In this document: positions 8,024 through 15,695 of the stretch, in pieces
How positions within the stretch are numbered: position 1 is the stretch's first letter
Layout: every line of letters starts with the position of its first letter
DNA from: Indioceanicola sp046045995
GTDB taxonomy: Bacteria; Pseudomonadota; Alphaproteobacteria; Azospirillales; Azospirillaceae
Assembly: GCA_046045995.1 (NCBI GenBank)
Contig: JBJOKR010000008.1
Coordinates: 1-55,178 of the forward strand
Length of the DNA: 55,178 bases
Reading direction: 5' to 3'
The notes under the pieces: model-generated
Database searches by the model: none
What the model was told of the DNA's origin: nothing
The model's input: the letters and a program-made list of their open reading frames with translations, nothing else
Made by a program: the position numbers and the translations under genes

Positions 8024-9178
8024 CTAGCGATCACCCGCGGCGGCCCAATCGGCCAGCACGCGGGTATAGATCTCCGTCAACGTCTCAAGATCGGCGACGG
8101 TCACGTTCTCGTCCACCTTGTGCATGGTCGCACCGACCAGGCCGAACTCCACCACCGGGCAATGGTCCTTGATGAAGCGGGCGTCGGACGTCCCGCCGGA
8201 GGTGGAAAGATCGGGCACCCGGCCCGTCACCGCCGCCACCGCCTGCCCCACCATGTCCGACAGGGGGCCCGGCGGGGTCAGGAAGGCGACACCGCTGACC
8301 TGGATGGACAGGTCCCAGTGCCCCCCCACCTCCTGCAGCACATCGCGGATATGGGCTTCCAGGCTGGCGGGGGTGTGCAGGTCGTTGAAGCGGATGTTGA
8401 ACCGGGCCGTGCCCTTGGCCGGGATGACATTGCCCGCCGGATTGCCCACATCGATGGTGGTCAGGGCCAGGGTGCTGGGCTGGAAATGGGGCGTCCCCTC
8501 GTCCAGCGGGCTGGAGGCCAGGAGGTGCAGCGCCTCCGCCAGGCGGGGCAAGGGGTTGTCGGCCAGATGGGGATAGGCCACGTGGCCCTGGGCACCATAG
8601 GCGGTCAGCGTGGCGGTCAGGCTGCCGCGCCGGCCGATCTTCATCATGTCGCCCATGGCCTTGGGGTTCGTCGGCTCCCCCACGATGCAGGCGTCGATCC
8701 GCTCCCCGTTGGCGGCCATCCAGTCCAGCACCTTCTTCGTGCCGTTGACGCTCGGCCCCTCCTCATCCCCGGTGATCAGCAGGGACAGGGACCCGGCCGG
8801 GCGGCCATGGGTATCCAGATGCCGGGCGACCGCGGCGATCCAGGCAGCGACCGCCCCCTTCATGTCGCTGGCCCCGCGCCCGTACAGGCGGCCGTTGATC
8901 ACCTCCCCCCCGAACGGATCCACGGTCCAGGCGGCTGCATCCCCGACCGGCACCACATCCGTATGCCCGGCGAAGCACAGGTTCGGCCCCGCATCGCCCA
9001 GCCGGGCATAGAGATTGTCCACCCGGTCCGTGCCCGACTCTTGGAAGGGCAGCCGGGTGCAGGTGAACCCCAACCCCTCCAACGCCCGCTGCACCACATC
9101 CAAGGCACCGGCATCGGCGGGCGTGACACTGGGGCAGCGGATCAGGGCCTGGGCCAGGGACAGGGGATCGGTCGTCAT
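8024..9178 (-). CDS. dapE: Succinyl-diaminopimelate desuccinylase
   Basis: This 384-residue M20-family zinc peptidase-like enzyme hydrolyses N-succinyl-LL-2,6-diaminopimelate in the succinylase branch of lysine/DAP synthesis. Seen: the first metal motif FAGHTDVVPVGD, the second metal and catalytic motif ITGDEEGPSVNGTKK, the dimerisation-domain segment TLTAYGAQGHVAYPHLADNP, and the late STSGGTSDARF and ATMHKVDENV motifs. The start is MTTDPLSLAQALIRCPSVTP. An apparent N-terminal extension upstream is REP repeat sequence and not protein. dapD, the preceding enzyme of the pathway, lies 0.7 kb upstream on the same strand. Confidence 0.95.
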   Translation of the reverse strand: MTTDPLSLAQALIRCPSVTPADAGALDVVQRALEGLGFTCTRLPFQESGTDRVDNLYARLGDAGPNLCFAGHTDVVPVGDAAAWTVDPFGGEVINGRLYGRGASDMKGAVAAWIAAVARHLDTHGRPAGSLSLLITGDEEGPSVNGTKKVLDWMAANGERIDACIVGEPTNPKAMGDMMKIGRRGSLTATLTAYGAQGHVAYPHLADNPLPRLAEALHLLASSPLDEGTPHFQPSTLALTTIDVGNPAGNVIPAKGTARFNIRFNDLHTPASLEAHIRDVLQEVGGHWDLSIQVSGVAFLTPPGPLSDMVGQAVAAVTGRVPDLSTSGGTSDARFIKDHCPVVEFGLVGATMHKVDENVTVADLETLTEIYTRVLADWAAAGDR

Positions 9179-9188
9179 CGGTTCATTC

Positions 9189-9310
9189 CGTAGGTCGCAA
9201 GCGGGCGGAGCGGATTGCCGTAGGTCGCAAGGAGCGGAGCGGATTGCGACAGGCCCGCCCAGGATCGCAGCACGATGTCGCAATCCGCCTTCGGCTTCTC
9301 GCGACCTACG
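9189..9310. repeat. REP family B cluster (three units) upstream of dapE
   Basis: Two direct units lie at 9189-9218 and 9219-9251 (both start CGTAGGTCGCAAG, with GCGGAGCGGATTGC) and an inverted unit at 9276-9310 (ends GCGACCTACG). The layout is as for family A but the sequence differs (TCGCAA instead of TCGGATTA). Family B recurs at 39048-39133. No RAYT for it is in this window. Confidence 0.88.
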
Positions 9311-9321
9311 GGGCTGTTGCT

Positions 9322-9774
9322 TCAGACGATCTTGAGATTACGCAGTGCCTCCAGAGCATTAGGCTGCATCCAATAGGTACCCTCTCCGTCTCGCTCTTCC
9401 CAACGCAGAATGCCCCCATAGAGGTTCACGGCTTTATGATTGAACGAGTTGGCAGCCCTGCGCCCCAAAGCCCCCATGACCCCAGCTTCAGAAGAAGCAT
9501 CAAGCTTCGTCTGTACGAGCAAATCTCTATGCTTAATTCCAGCGCCACCAGCATTGGCAATGGCTACGAAAATCGCCTTTTGATTCCGAGATAAGGGGCG
9601 GCGCGTGAAGAAATACCCTGCCTCCTCGACAGTTACCTGGGGACTTGCAGGAACTCCTTCGCCAGAATCAACCGAGCTGCCAGCAGCTCCCCTGGACGGG
9701 CTAAAAATCTTTGCGTGCAGCTCGGCGCACTCTTCGGGCGAGCCGACGATTTCAGTGACGCGCAACGTAGCCAT
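9322..9774 (-). CDS. Hypothetical protein with winged-helix-like C-terminus, 150 residues
   Basis: I do not recognise this protein. It starts MATLRVTEIVGSPEECAEL with GGAG eight bases upstream. An N-terminal helical part and a serine/glycine linker precede a roughly 90-residue C-terminal region (SRNQKAIFVAIANAGGAGI, GVMGALGRRAANSFN, GGILRWEERDGEGTYWM). Its helix-helix-strand pattern suggests a winged-helix fold (inference). Base composition is visibly lower in G+C than its neighbours. It has its own strong promoter with an inverted repeat, and a REP cluster lies on its 3' side. Acquisition by transfer is possible. Confidence 0.65.
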   Translation of the reverse strand: MATLRVTEIVGSPEECAELHAKIFSPSRGAAGSSVDSGEGVPASPQVTVEEAGYFFTRRPLSRNQKAIFVAIANAGGAGIKHRDLLVQTKLDASSEAGVMGALGRRAANSFNHKAVNLYGGILRWEERDGEGTYWMQPNALEALRNLKIV

Positions 9775-9792
9775 AGCCAATCTCCAAAGGGT

Positions 9793-9833
9793 TACAAATA
9801 CCCCTTTGTAGCAAAGCAGCGCCAGGCCGTCAA
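9793..9833 (-). promoter_or_regulatory. Sigma-70-type promoter with overlapping inverted repeat
   Basis: On the minus strand, TTGACG (9828-9833), a 17-base spacer and TACAAA (9805-9810) predict a start near 9798, 24 bases before the ATG at 9774. The -10 hexamer is one arm of the inverted repeat TACAAA-N6-TTTGTA (9793-9810), which would cover the start site and could be an operator for self-regulation. Confidence 0.6.
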
Positions 9834-9871
9834 GCAATGTCAGTCAATGCGCTTCATAGCCTTTCAATGCA

Positions 9872-10714
9872 TCAATCCCGCAGCAGCTCGTTGATGCTGG
9901 TCTTGCTGCGCGTCTTCTCATCCACCTGCTTGATGATGACGGCGCAGGACAGGCTGGGGCCGGGGGTGCCGTCGGGCAGGGGCTTGCCGGGCAGGCTGCC
10001 GGGGACGACGACGCTGTAGGCCGGGACCCGGCCGACGAAGACCTCCCCCGTCACACGGTCGACGATCTTGGTGCTGGCGCCGATGAAGACACCCATGGAC
10101 AGCACCGCCCCGCGCTCCACCACCACGCCTTCGACCACTTCCGACCGGGCGCCGATGAAGCAGTCATCCTCGATGATGGTGGGGTTGGCCTGAAGCGGTT
10201 CCAGCACGCCGCCGATCCCGGCCCCGCCGGACAGGTGGACATTGCGGCCGATCTGGGCGCAGGAGCCGACGGTGGCCCAGGTATCCACCATGGTGCCGCC
10301 ATCCACCCGGGCGCCAACATTGACGAAGCTGGGCATCAGCACGACGCCGGGGGCGATATAGGCGCTGTGGCGGACCACGCAGTTGGGCACGGCGCGGAAG
10401 CCGGCGGCGCGCCAGCGCGCCTCATCCCAGCCGGCGAACTTGGAGGGGACCTTGTCCCACCAGGTCGCCCCGCCGGGCCCGCCGTCCACCACCTGGTTGT
10501 CGTTCAGGCGGAAGGACAGCAGCACCGCCTTCTTCAGCCACTGGTGCGTGACCCAGCCGCCGTCGCCCGGTTCGGCCACCCGCAGCTCCCCCCCGTCCAG
10601 CAGGGCCAGGGCTTTCTCCACCGCCTGGCGCACAGGGCCGGTGGTGGCGGGGGACAGCATCGTGCGCTCCTCCCAGGCCTGGTCGATGGTGCGGGACAGG
10701 TCGGCGTGGGTCAT
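9872..10714 (-). CDS. dapD: 2,3,4,5-tetrahydropyridine-2,6-dicarboxylate N-succinyltransferase
   Basis: This 280-residue cytosolic enzyme transfers succinyl from succinyl-CoA to tetrahydrodipicolinate in DAP/lysine synthesis. Seen: a helical N-terminal domain (MTHADLSRTIDQAWEERTML) and then a left-handed beta-helix of hexapeptide repeats (IAPGVVLMPSFVNVGARVDG, TMVDTWATVGSCAQIGRNVH, DDCFIGARSEVVEGVVVE). It ends NELLRD. Length and motifs are typical. dapE lies downstream on the same strand but is separated by the orphan gene at 9322-9774, so the two are not a tight operon. The ribosome site is weak (GGACCC). Confidence 0.95.
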   Translation of the reverse strand: MTHADLSRTIDQAWEERTMLSPATTGPVRQAVEKALALLDGGELRVAEPGDGGWVTHQWLKKAVLLSFRLNDNQVVDGGPGGATWWDKVPSKFAGWDEARWRAAGFRAVPNCVVRHSAYIAPGVVLMPSFVNVGARVDGGTMVDTWATVGSCAQIGRNVHLSGGAGIGGVLEPLQANPTIIEDDCFIGARSEVVEGVVVERGAVLSMGVFIGASTKIVDRVTGEVFVGRVPAYSVVVPGSLPGKPLPDGTPGPSLSCAVIIKQVDEKTRSKTSINELLRD

Positions 10715-10844
10715 GGTCGTGGGTCCGTCAAGCAGGAAATCCGAACGCGCCCGGACCATGGCGGTCCCACCCGGCGGTGTCAATCCGTCACGCCGCCACA
10801 GGACCCGCGGCCTGGATCGCGGCCTGGGCGCAGCCATCCAGACT

Positions 10845-10873
10845 GTGACAATCCCGGTGATCTGGGGTAAACC
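10845..10873 (+). promoter_or_regulatory. Candidate promoter for the sensor kinase gene
   Basis: GTGACA (10845-10850), a 17-base spacer and TAAACC (10868-10873) lie 45 bases before the ATG at 10919, in the divergent gap from dapD. The match to the consensus is moderate, so this is tentative. Confidence 0.3.
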
Positions 10874-10918
10874 GGGAGTGAACGGCCAGGCACCGGGGCC
10901 GGTGACGCGGGAGGGGCG

Positions 10919-12250
10919 ATGTCGGGGGCGGTTGGGGCATGGCGGGGGTTCCGTCGGCATCTGGCCCGGGATTTCGATGCCCGCTTCCCCCATACCCGCC
11001 TGCGTCTCCAGGGGTTGACCCTGTTGGGGGTCGTCAGCTTCCCCGCCTTCCATGGGATCTGGGCGTTGCTGATCGTCCAACCCTATGAAAACCTGGGACT
11101 GCGGCTGATCGGGACGGCGTTCTGCCTGCTGATGTACCTGAACGCGGTCTGGCGCCCGATCCTGGGGCGGCTGGTCGGGGTGGTCAGCTATGTCGCCCTG
11201 GTCTACTGCATTCCCTTCTTCTTCACCTTCATGATGCTGAAGAACGGGGTGAACGCCGTCTGGCTGGGGACGGAGGTGTGCGGCATCCTGTTCCTGTCCC
11301 TGCTGATGGGCCCGTGGAACCTGCTGGTCTGTTTCCTGCTGGGGGCGGGACTGGCGGTGGCGGCCTTCCTGCTGACGGGCGGGGTGATGCCGTGGGAGGC
11401 GCTGGTGGCCGCGGCCCCGGTCCTGACCTTCGCCTTCATCGGCGGGATCGGGCTGAACTACAATGAAGTGCTGAACACCCGCCAGAACCGGTTCCGTGCT
11501 GCCGCCGCCCTGGGCGGTTCCATCGCGCATGAGATGCGCACCCCCCTGCTGGGCATCCGGATGGAGGTGGAAACCCTGCGCGACTGCCTGGAGGCGGCGG
11601 AGCAGGACCGGGCGGCGGCACGAGATTCCGCTGGGGATCGCACCCAGGCGGATCGCACCCAGGCGGAGGGTCTGGGTGTCGGCGCGCCGGAGACGCTGGA
11701 CATGATCGGCCGGGCCCTGGACCGGATCGACCTGAACACCCGCTATGCCAACATGACATTGGATACGATCCTGACCAATGTCGTTTCCCCCTACACGGCC
11801 AAGGGGGCGTTCAAGCGCCTGTCCATGTCGACGGTGGTCGCGGGGGCGCTGGCGCGCTATCCCTTCCGGGGGCGGGAGCGCGAGCATGTGACCCTGGCGG
11901 TCCAATCGGATTTCACCTTCACCGGGTCGGACATCCTGATGACCCATGTGATCTACAACCTGCTGAAGAACAGCCTGAAGGCTATCGCCGGCCGCAGCGG
12001 GGCCGGTATCACCGTGACGGTGGAGGGCGGGTTCACCGGCGGGCGGGTGACGGTGGCGGATACCGGCTGCGGCATGCCGCCGGAAATGGTGCGCCTGGCC
12101 TTCCAGCCCTTCGCCAGCCAGTCGGACGGGGACACGGGTGTGGGCCTGGGCCTGGCCTTCGTGAAACGGGTGGTGGAGGATATGGGGGGATCCGTCTCCC
12201 TGTCGTCCCGGCTTGGCGAGGGCTCCCGCGTCGTGATAATCCTGCCCTGA
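10919..12250 (+). CDS. CqsS/LqsS-family sensor histidine kinase
   Basis: This 443-residue inner-membrane kinase has about six membrane segments in residues 30-180. They include FPAFHGIWALLIVQPYENLG and CIPFFFTFMMLKNG, which closely match my recollection of the sensor domain of Vibrio cholerae CqsS (FPAYYFIW, SYENLGLR, LPFFFAFMML). Next come the phosphoacceptor box SIAHEMRTPLLGIR (H204) and the ATPase boxes (NLLKNSLKAI, VADTGCGMPPEMV, GVGLGLAFVKRVV). CqsS and LqsS sense alpha-hydroxyketone autoinducers. This protein lacks the C-terminal receiver of CqsS and is followed by a separate response regulator. A 15-base tandem repeat encodes DRTQA twice near residue 240, between the H-box helices. The ligand is not shown by sequence. 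Confidence 0.88.
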   Translation: MSGAVGAWRGFRRHLARDFDARFPHTRLRLQGLTLLGVVSFPAFHGIWALLIVQPYENLGLRLIGTAFCLLMYLNAVWRPILGRLVGVVSYVALVYCIPFFFTFMMLKNGVNAVWLGTEVCGILFLSLLMGPWNLLVCFLLGAGLAVAAFLLTGGVMPWEALVAAAPVLTFAFIGGIGLNYNEVLNTRQNRFRAAAALGGSIAHEMRTPLLGIRMEVETLRDCLEAAEQDRAAARDSAGDRTQADRTQAEGLGVGAPETLDMIGRALDRIDLNTRYANMTLDTILTNVVSPYTAKGAFKRLSMSTVVAGALARYPFRGREREHVTLAVQSDFTFTGSDILMTHVIYNLLKNSLKAIAGRSGAGITVTVEGGFTGGRVTVADTGCGMPPEMVRLAFQPFASQSDGDTGVGLGLAFVKRVVEDMGGSVSLSSRLGEGSRVVIILP

Positions 12251-12331
12251 CCGGATGGGGTGGCCTGCCCCCGGGTTCGGCCCTGGTCCAGTGGACCTCA
12301 TGGCGGATATCCAGGCTTGGTCGTGGATGGC

Positions 12332-13351
12332 ATGGTCGATGTCCTGAACCCTTTTTCCCATCCCACGACCGTCGTCGCGGTCGATGACGACCCGACTTTC
12401 CTGGAAGGCCTGTCCTTCCAGATGGCCCGGTACCAGCCCTGCCAGTCCTTCACCGATCCGCGCGTCGCCCTGGCGGAGATCCGGGCAAATCTGGCGCGGA
12501 CCCGGGTGGCCGATACCCTTGTCGTCCCCATCCCGCCGGAAGAACTGAATGAGATCAGTGCTGCCCTGGATGACAGCGCGCTCCGCCTGCGCAGTTCGCA
12601 CATGGTGGACATTGCCGGCGACAGCCGCCGGGCGGAGGAGGTGTCGACCGTCCTGGTGGATTACGACATGCCGGTGATGGACGGCCTGTCCTTCTGCCGG
12701 GCGCTGCGGGACGTGCCGGTGCAGAAGATCCTGCTGACCGGCAAGGCCGATGCGAACACCGCCGTCGCCGCCTTCAATGAGGGGCTGATCCAGCATTTCC
12801 TGTTCAAAAGCGACCAGGACATCCACAGCGCCTTGCGCTCCGCCCTGGTCGCCGCCCAGACCCGCTATTTCCAGTATCGGACCCAGACGATCCGCCAGCT
12901 CCTGGACCCCGACCGGCGGATGTTCGCCGACCCGGCCCTGGCCCGCCATGTCCGCGCGGTGATGGATGAGCATCGGATCATCGAGCATTACACCCTTACC
13001 GATCCGCCGGGCCTGCTCTGCCTGGATGCGGATGGGGCGGGGTTCATCCTGCTGATCCAGGACCAGGACCAGGTCGCCGACTGCATCGCCATCGCGGCGG
13101 AGGAAGGGGTGCCCGCCGCCATGCTGGCGGCCATGCGCGCCCCCGGTGTGCAGCCCTGGCTGAGCGACGGGCATCCGCGGTCCAGCCCCTGCGCCTGGGA
13201 CCTGCATCCGGCCGTGTTGGTCGCCGGGCTGCGGGACTGGCGGTTGAGCCGGCTGCCCATCCCCGGCAGCCTGACCCGCCAGCTCCGCCCCCTGCGCCCG
13301 GGCCGCCGCTTCCCCGTCCGCTTCAACGACCGGTCCGCCGCCACCGTCTGA
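12332..13351 (+). CDS. Response regulator with interrupted receiver and unknown output domain
   Basis: This 339-residue protein lies 81 bases after the CqsS-like kinase and is its likely partner. Receiver residues are present: the acidic cluster VVAVDDD (18-20), the phosphoacceptor D110 in TVLVDYDMPVMDG, T136 in ILLTGKAD, and K159 in FLFKSD. About 65 residues lie between the first helix and the phosphoacceptor strand, where an ordinary receiver has about 30. The C-terminal 150 residues (from about IRQLLDPDRRMFADPALARH) match no DNA-binding fold I know, so output may be by protein interaction or another activity. I chose ATG 12332; an in-frame GTG nine bases upstream is an alternative. Confidence 0.82.
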   Translation: MVDVLNPFSHPTTVVAVDDDPTFLEGLSFQMARYQPCQSFTDPRVALAEIRANLARTRVADTLVVPIPPEELNEISAALDDSALRLRSSHMVDIAGDSRRAEEVSTVLVDYDMPVMDGLSFCRALRDVPVQKILLTGKADANTAVAAFNEGLIQHFLFKSDQDIHSALRSALVAAQTRYFQYRTQTIRQLLDPDRRMFADPALARHVRAVMDEHRIIEHYTLTDPPGLLCLDADGAGFILLIQDQDQVADCIAIAAEEGVPAAMLAAMRAPGVQPWLSDGHPRSSPCAWDLHPAVLVAGLRDWRLSRLPIPGSLTRQLRPLRPGRRFPVRFNDRSAATV

Positions 13352-13363
13352 CAGCTATGAATG

Positions 13364-13792
13364 TCAGTTGTTCGGCGGCGCCTTGGCGATTTCCTCCTGG
13401 GTCAGGGCGGCGACATCGTCGTCATCGCTGCGGGCGGCCACGTCGCCCAGGGACAGCACACCCACCAGCCGCTTGTCCCGGTTGATCACGGGCAGGCGGC
13501 GGATGTGGCGGTCGGCCATGATCTGCGCCGCTTCCGCCCCGTCCTGATCGTCGAAGACATAGACCAGTTCATCGGTCATGGCGTCGCGCACCGTCGCCCG
13601 GGCCGGGTCCGCCCCTTCGGCAACGCAGCGGACGGTGATGTCCCGGTCGGTGACCGTGCCGACAAGGCGATCGTCCGCCCCCACCGGCAGGAAGCCGGTA
13701 TCGGCATCGCGCATCAGCCGGGCCGCCTCCTGCAAGGGGGTGTCGGGGCTGACCAGTTCCACGTCGCGGGTCATGATGTCACGGATCTTCAT
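13364..13792 (-). CDS. Tandem CBS-domain protein
   Basis: This 142-residue cytosolic protein is built of two CBS domains: MKIRDIMTRDVELVSPDTPL to TDRDITVRCV, and VRDAMTDELVYVFDDQDGAE to GVLSLGDVAARS. Such pairs bind adenosyl ligands and act as energy or redox sensors. The stretch LVGTVTDRDITVR is the usual ligand-loop region. GGGAG lies six bases before the ATG at 13792, which favours it over the ATG two codons upstream. It converges on the response regulator gene with only 12 bases between stops and is divergent from dppA. What it regulates cannot be seen. Confidence 0.88.
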   Translation of the reverse strand: MKIRDIMTRDVELVSPDTPLQEAARLMRDADTGFLPVGADDRLVGTVTDRDITVRCVAEGADPARATVRDAMTDELVYVFDDQDGAEAAQIMADRHIRRLPVINRDKRLVGVLSLGDVAARSDDDDVAALTQEEIAKAPPNN

Positions 13793-13881
13793 GGGCATCT
13801 CCCTGTTCGCGACCGTACCGTCGCGGATCGGATCAACCGGCCAGGGCACGCACCGGTTCCGGGGCGCACACCGGTTCCGAA

Positions 13882-13910
13882 TTGACGCGGGCGGGGCCGC
13901 ACGCTCTACT
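13882..13910 (+). promoter_or_regulatory. Candidate sigma-70 promoter of the dpp operon
   Basis: TTGACG (13882-13887), a 17-base spacer and TCTACT (13905-13910) predict a start near 13917. A good ribosome site (GGGGAGGG, 13933-13940) precedes the dppA ATG at 13943. Confidence 0.45.
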
Positions 13911-13942
13911 CCCCCCAGGGGAACCGACCACCGGGGAGGGTC

Positions 13943-15556
13943 ATGCACAGCTTGTTCCTGCAGGCCGTTCTGGCGGCGACGGTCTTGCCGGCAGTGCTGA
14001 CCGGTATCCTGTCGGCCCCGCCCGCCCAGGCGAAGACCCTGGTCTATTGCGCGGAGGGCAGCCCGGAGAATTTCAATCCCCAGATCAACACCACCGGCAC
14101 CAGCTTCGATGCCAACCTGCCGATCTACAACCGTCTGGTGGAATTCGCTCCCGGCACCATCGACATCGTCCCCGGCCTGGCCGAACGGTGGGAGGTGTCA
14201 GAGGATGGGCTGGCCTGGACCTTCCATCTGCGGGCGGGGGTGGCCTGGCACAGCAACTGGGGCTTCACCCCCACCCGCCCCCTGACGGCCGCCGACGTGG
14301 TCTTCAGCCTGGAGCGGCAGTGGAAGGCGGACCATCCCTTCCACACCCAGTCCGGCGGCGGCTACGACTACTTCAACGACATGGGCTTCGGCACCCTTCT
14401 GGCGGGGGTGGAGGCGGTGGACGACCGCACGGTCGTCTTCCGCCTGACCCGGCCGGATGCGGCCTTCCTGGCCAATATGGCGATGGATTTCGCCAGCATC
14501 CTGTCGGCGGAGTATGCCGACCACCTGCTGCGCACCGGCCGGCCGGAGCGGATGGACCAGGACCCGATCGGCACCGGACCCTTCCGCATGGTCCGCTACC
14601 AGAAGGACGCGCAGATCCGCTATCAGGCCTTCGATGCCCATTGGGGCGGGGCGCCGGCACTGCGCGCCCTGGTCTTCGCCATCACCCCGGACGCGGCCGT
14701 GCGCATGGCGAAGCTGCGCCAGGGTGAATGCCATGTCGCCCCCTTCCCCAACCCGGCCGACCTGCCCGCCCTGAAATCCGATCCGGAACTGACGGTGCTG
14801 TCGCAGGAGGGGCTGAACATCGGCTATCTGGCCCTGAACACCGGCAAGCCGCCCTTCGACGATGTGCGGGTGCGCCGGGCCGTCGCCATGGCCATCGACC
14901 GTCAGGCCATCCTGGACGCGGTCTATCAGGGAACGGGCAGCCTTGCCACCAACCCGATCCCGCCCATCCTCTGGGGTTCCGTACCCGACCTGAAGAATTC
15001 CCCCCACGATCCCGCCGCGGCCAAGGCCCTGCTGGCGGAGGCGGGCTTCCCGGACGGGTTCGAGACCGATCTGTGGGCCATGCCGGTGCAGCGCCCCTAC
15101 AACCCGGATGCCCGCCGCATCGCGGAGATGATGCAGGCCGATCTGGCCGCCGTGGGCATCCGCGCCCGCATCGTCAGCTATGAATGGGGGGAGTATCGGA
15201 AGCGGGCACAGGCGGGGGAGCATTCCATGGTCCAGTTCGGCTGGACCGGCGACAATGGCGATCCGGACAATTTCCTGACGCTGCTGGGCTGCGACGGGGC
15301 CCGGCCGGGGGGAAGCAACCTTGCCAAATGGTGCCACCCGGAATTCGAATCCCGCCTCCAGGCCGCCCGCCGGATCACCGACCGGGACAAGCGCGCCGCC
15401 CTGTACCGGGAGGCGATCCATGTCTTCAAGCAGGAGGTGCCGTGGGTCACCATCGCCCATTCCGTCGTCCACATGCCGATCCGCAACGAAGTCGTGGGCT
15501 ACCGCGTCAGCCCGCTGGGCCGGCACCAGTTCGACGGCGTGGGGCTGGCGGAATGA
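13943..15556 (+). CDS. dppA: Dipeptide/oligopeptide ABC transporter, periplasmic binding protein
   Basis: This 537-residue family-5 solute-binding protein captures peptides in the periplasm for the DppBC permease. A signal peptide (MHSLFLQAVLAATVLPAVLT to PPAQA) ends near residue 30, followed by KTLVYCAEGSPENFNPQ. Family segments seen: YNRLVEFAPGT, GLAERWEVSEDGLAWTFHLR, PIGTGPFRMVRY, DVRVRRAVAMAIDRQAILD, and the late FGWTGDNGDPDNFL. It is the first gene of dppA-B-C-D-(TA)-F. The gap to dppB is a palindromic repeat element (15586-15663) that could lower expression of the downstream genes relative to the binding protein. The real peptide specificity is unknown. Confidence 0.93.
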   Translation: MHSLFLQAVLAATVLPAVLTGILSAPPAQAKTLVYCAEGSPENFNPQINTTGTSFDANLPIYNRLVEFAPGTIDIVPGLAERWEVSEDGLAWTFHLRAGVAWHSNWGFTPTRPLTAADVVFSLERQWKADHPFHTQSGGGYDYFNDMGFGTLLAGVEAVDDRTVVFRLTRPDAAFLANMAMDFASILSAEYADHLLRTGRPERMDQDPIGTGPFRMVRYQKDAQIRYQAFDAHWGGAPALRALVFAITPDAAVRMAKLRQGECHVAPFPNPADLPALKSDPELTVLSQEGLNIGYLALNTGKPPFDDVRVRRAVAMAIDRQAILDAVYQGTGSLATNPIPPILWGSVPDLKNSPHDPAAAKALLAEAGFPDGFETDLWAMPVQRPYNPDARRIAEMMQADLAAVGIRARIVSYEWGEYRKRAQAGEHSMVQFGWTGDNGDPDNFLTLLGCDGARPGGSNLAKWCHPEFESRLQAARRITDRDKRAALYREAIHVFKQEVPWVTIAHSVVHMPIRNEVVGYRVSPLGRHQFDGVGLAE

Positions 15557-15585
15557 GGGGGGTGGAGGTTGCTGGTGCCCGGCTC

Positions 15586-15663
15586 ACCCCTCACCCTCCC
15601 AAGCCTTGCGGCTTGGGCCGGGCCCGCCCGGAGCCGCAGGCGACGGGTGGGAGGGTGAGGGGT
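15586..15663. repeat. Repeat family C element between dppA and dppB
   Basis: 16-base inverted arms begin ACCCCTCACCCTCCCA (15586-15601) and end with its complement at 15648-15663. They enclose a small hairpin (CAAGCC-TTGC-GGCTTG) and a GC-rich core. The element fills most of the 139-base intercistronic gap. Confidence 0.85.
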
Positions 15664-15695
15664 CCGGGGGCACCGGCCGGGGGGACCATACCCCC

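Noticed and set aside
9872..13207. A 1111-codon minus-strand frame covering the kinase and regulator genes as well as dapD
   Set aside because: Only the last 280 codons (dapD) have family motifs. The remainder is His/Gln/Arg-rich antisense of the two-component genes.
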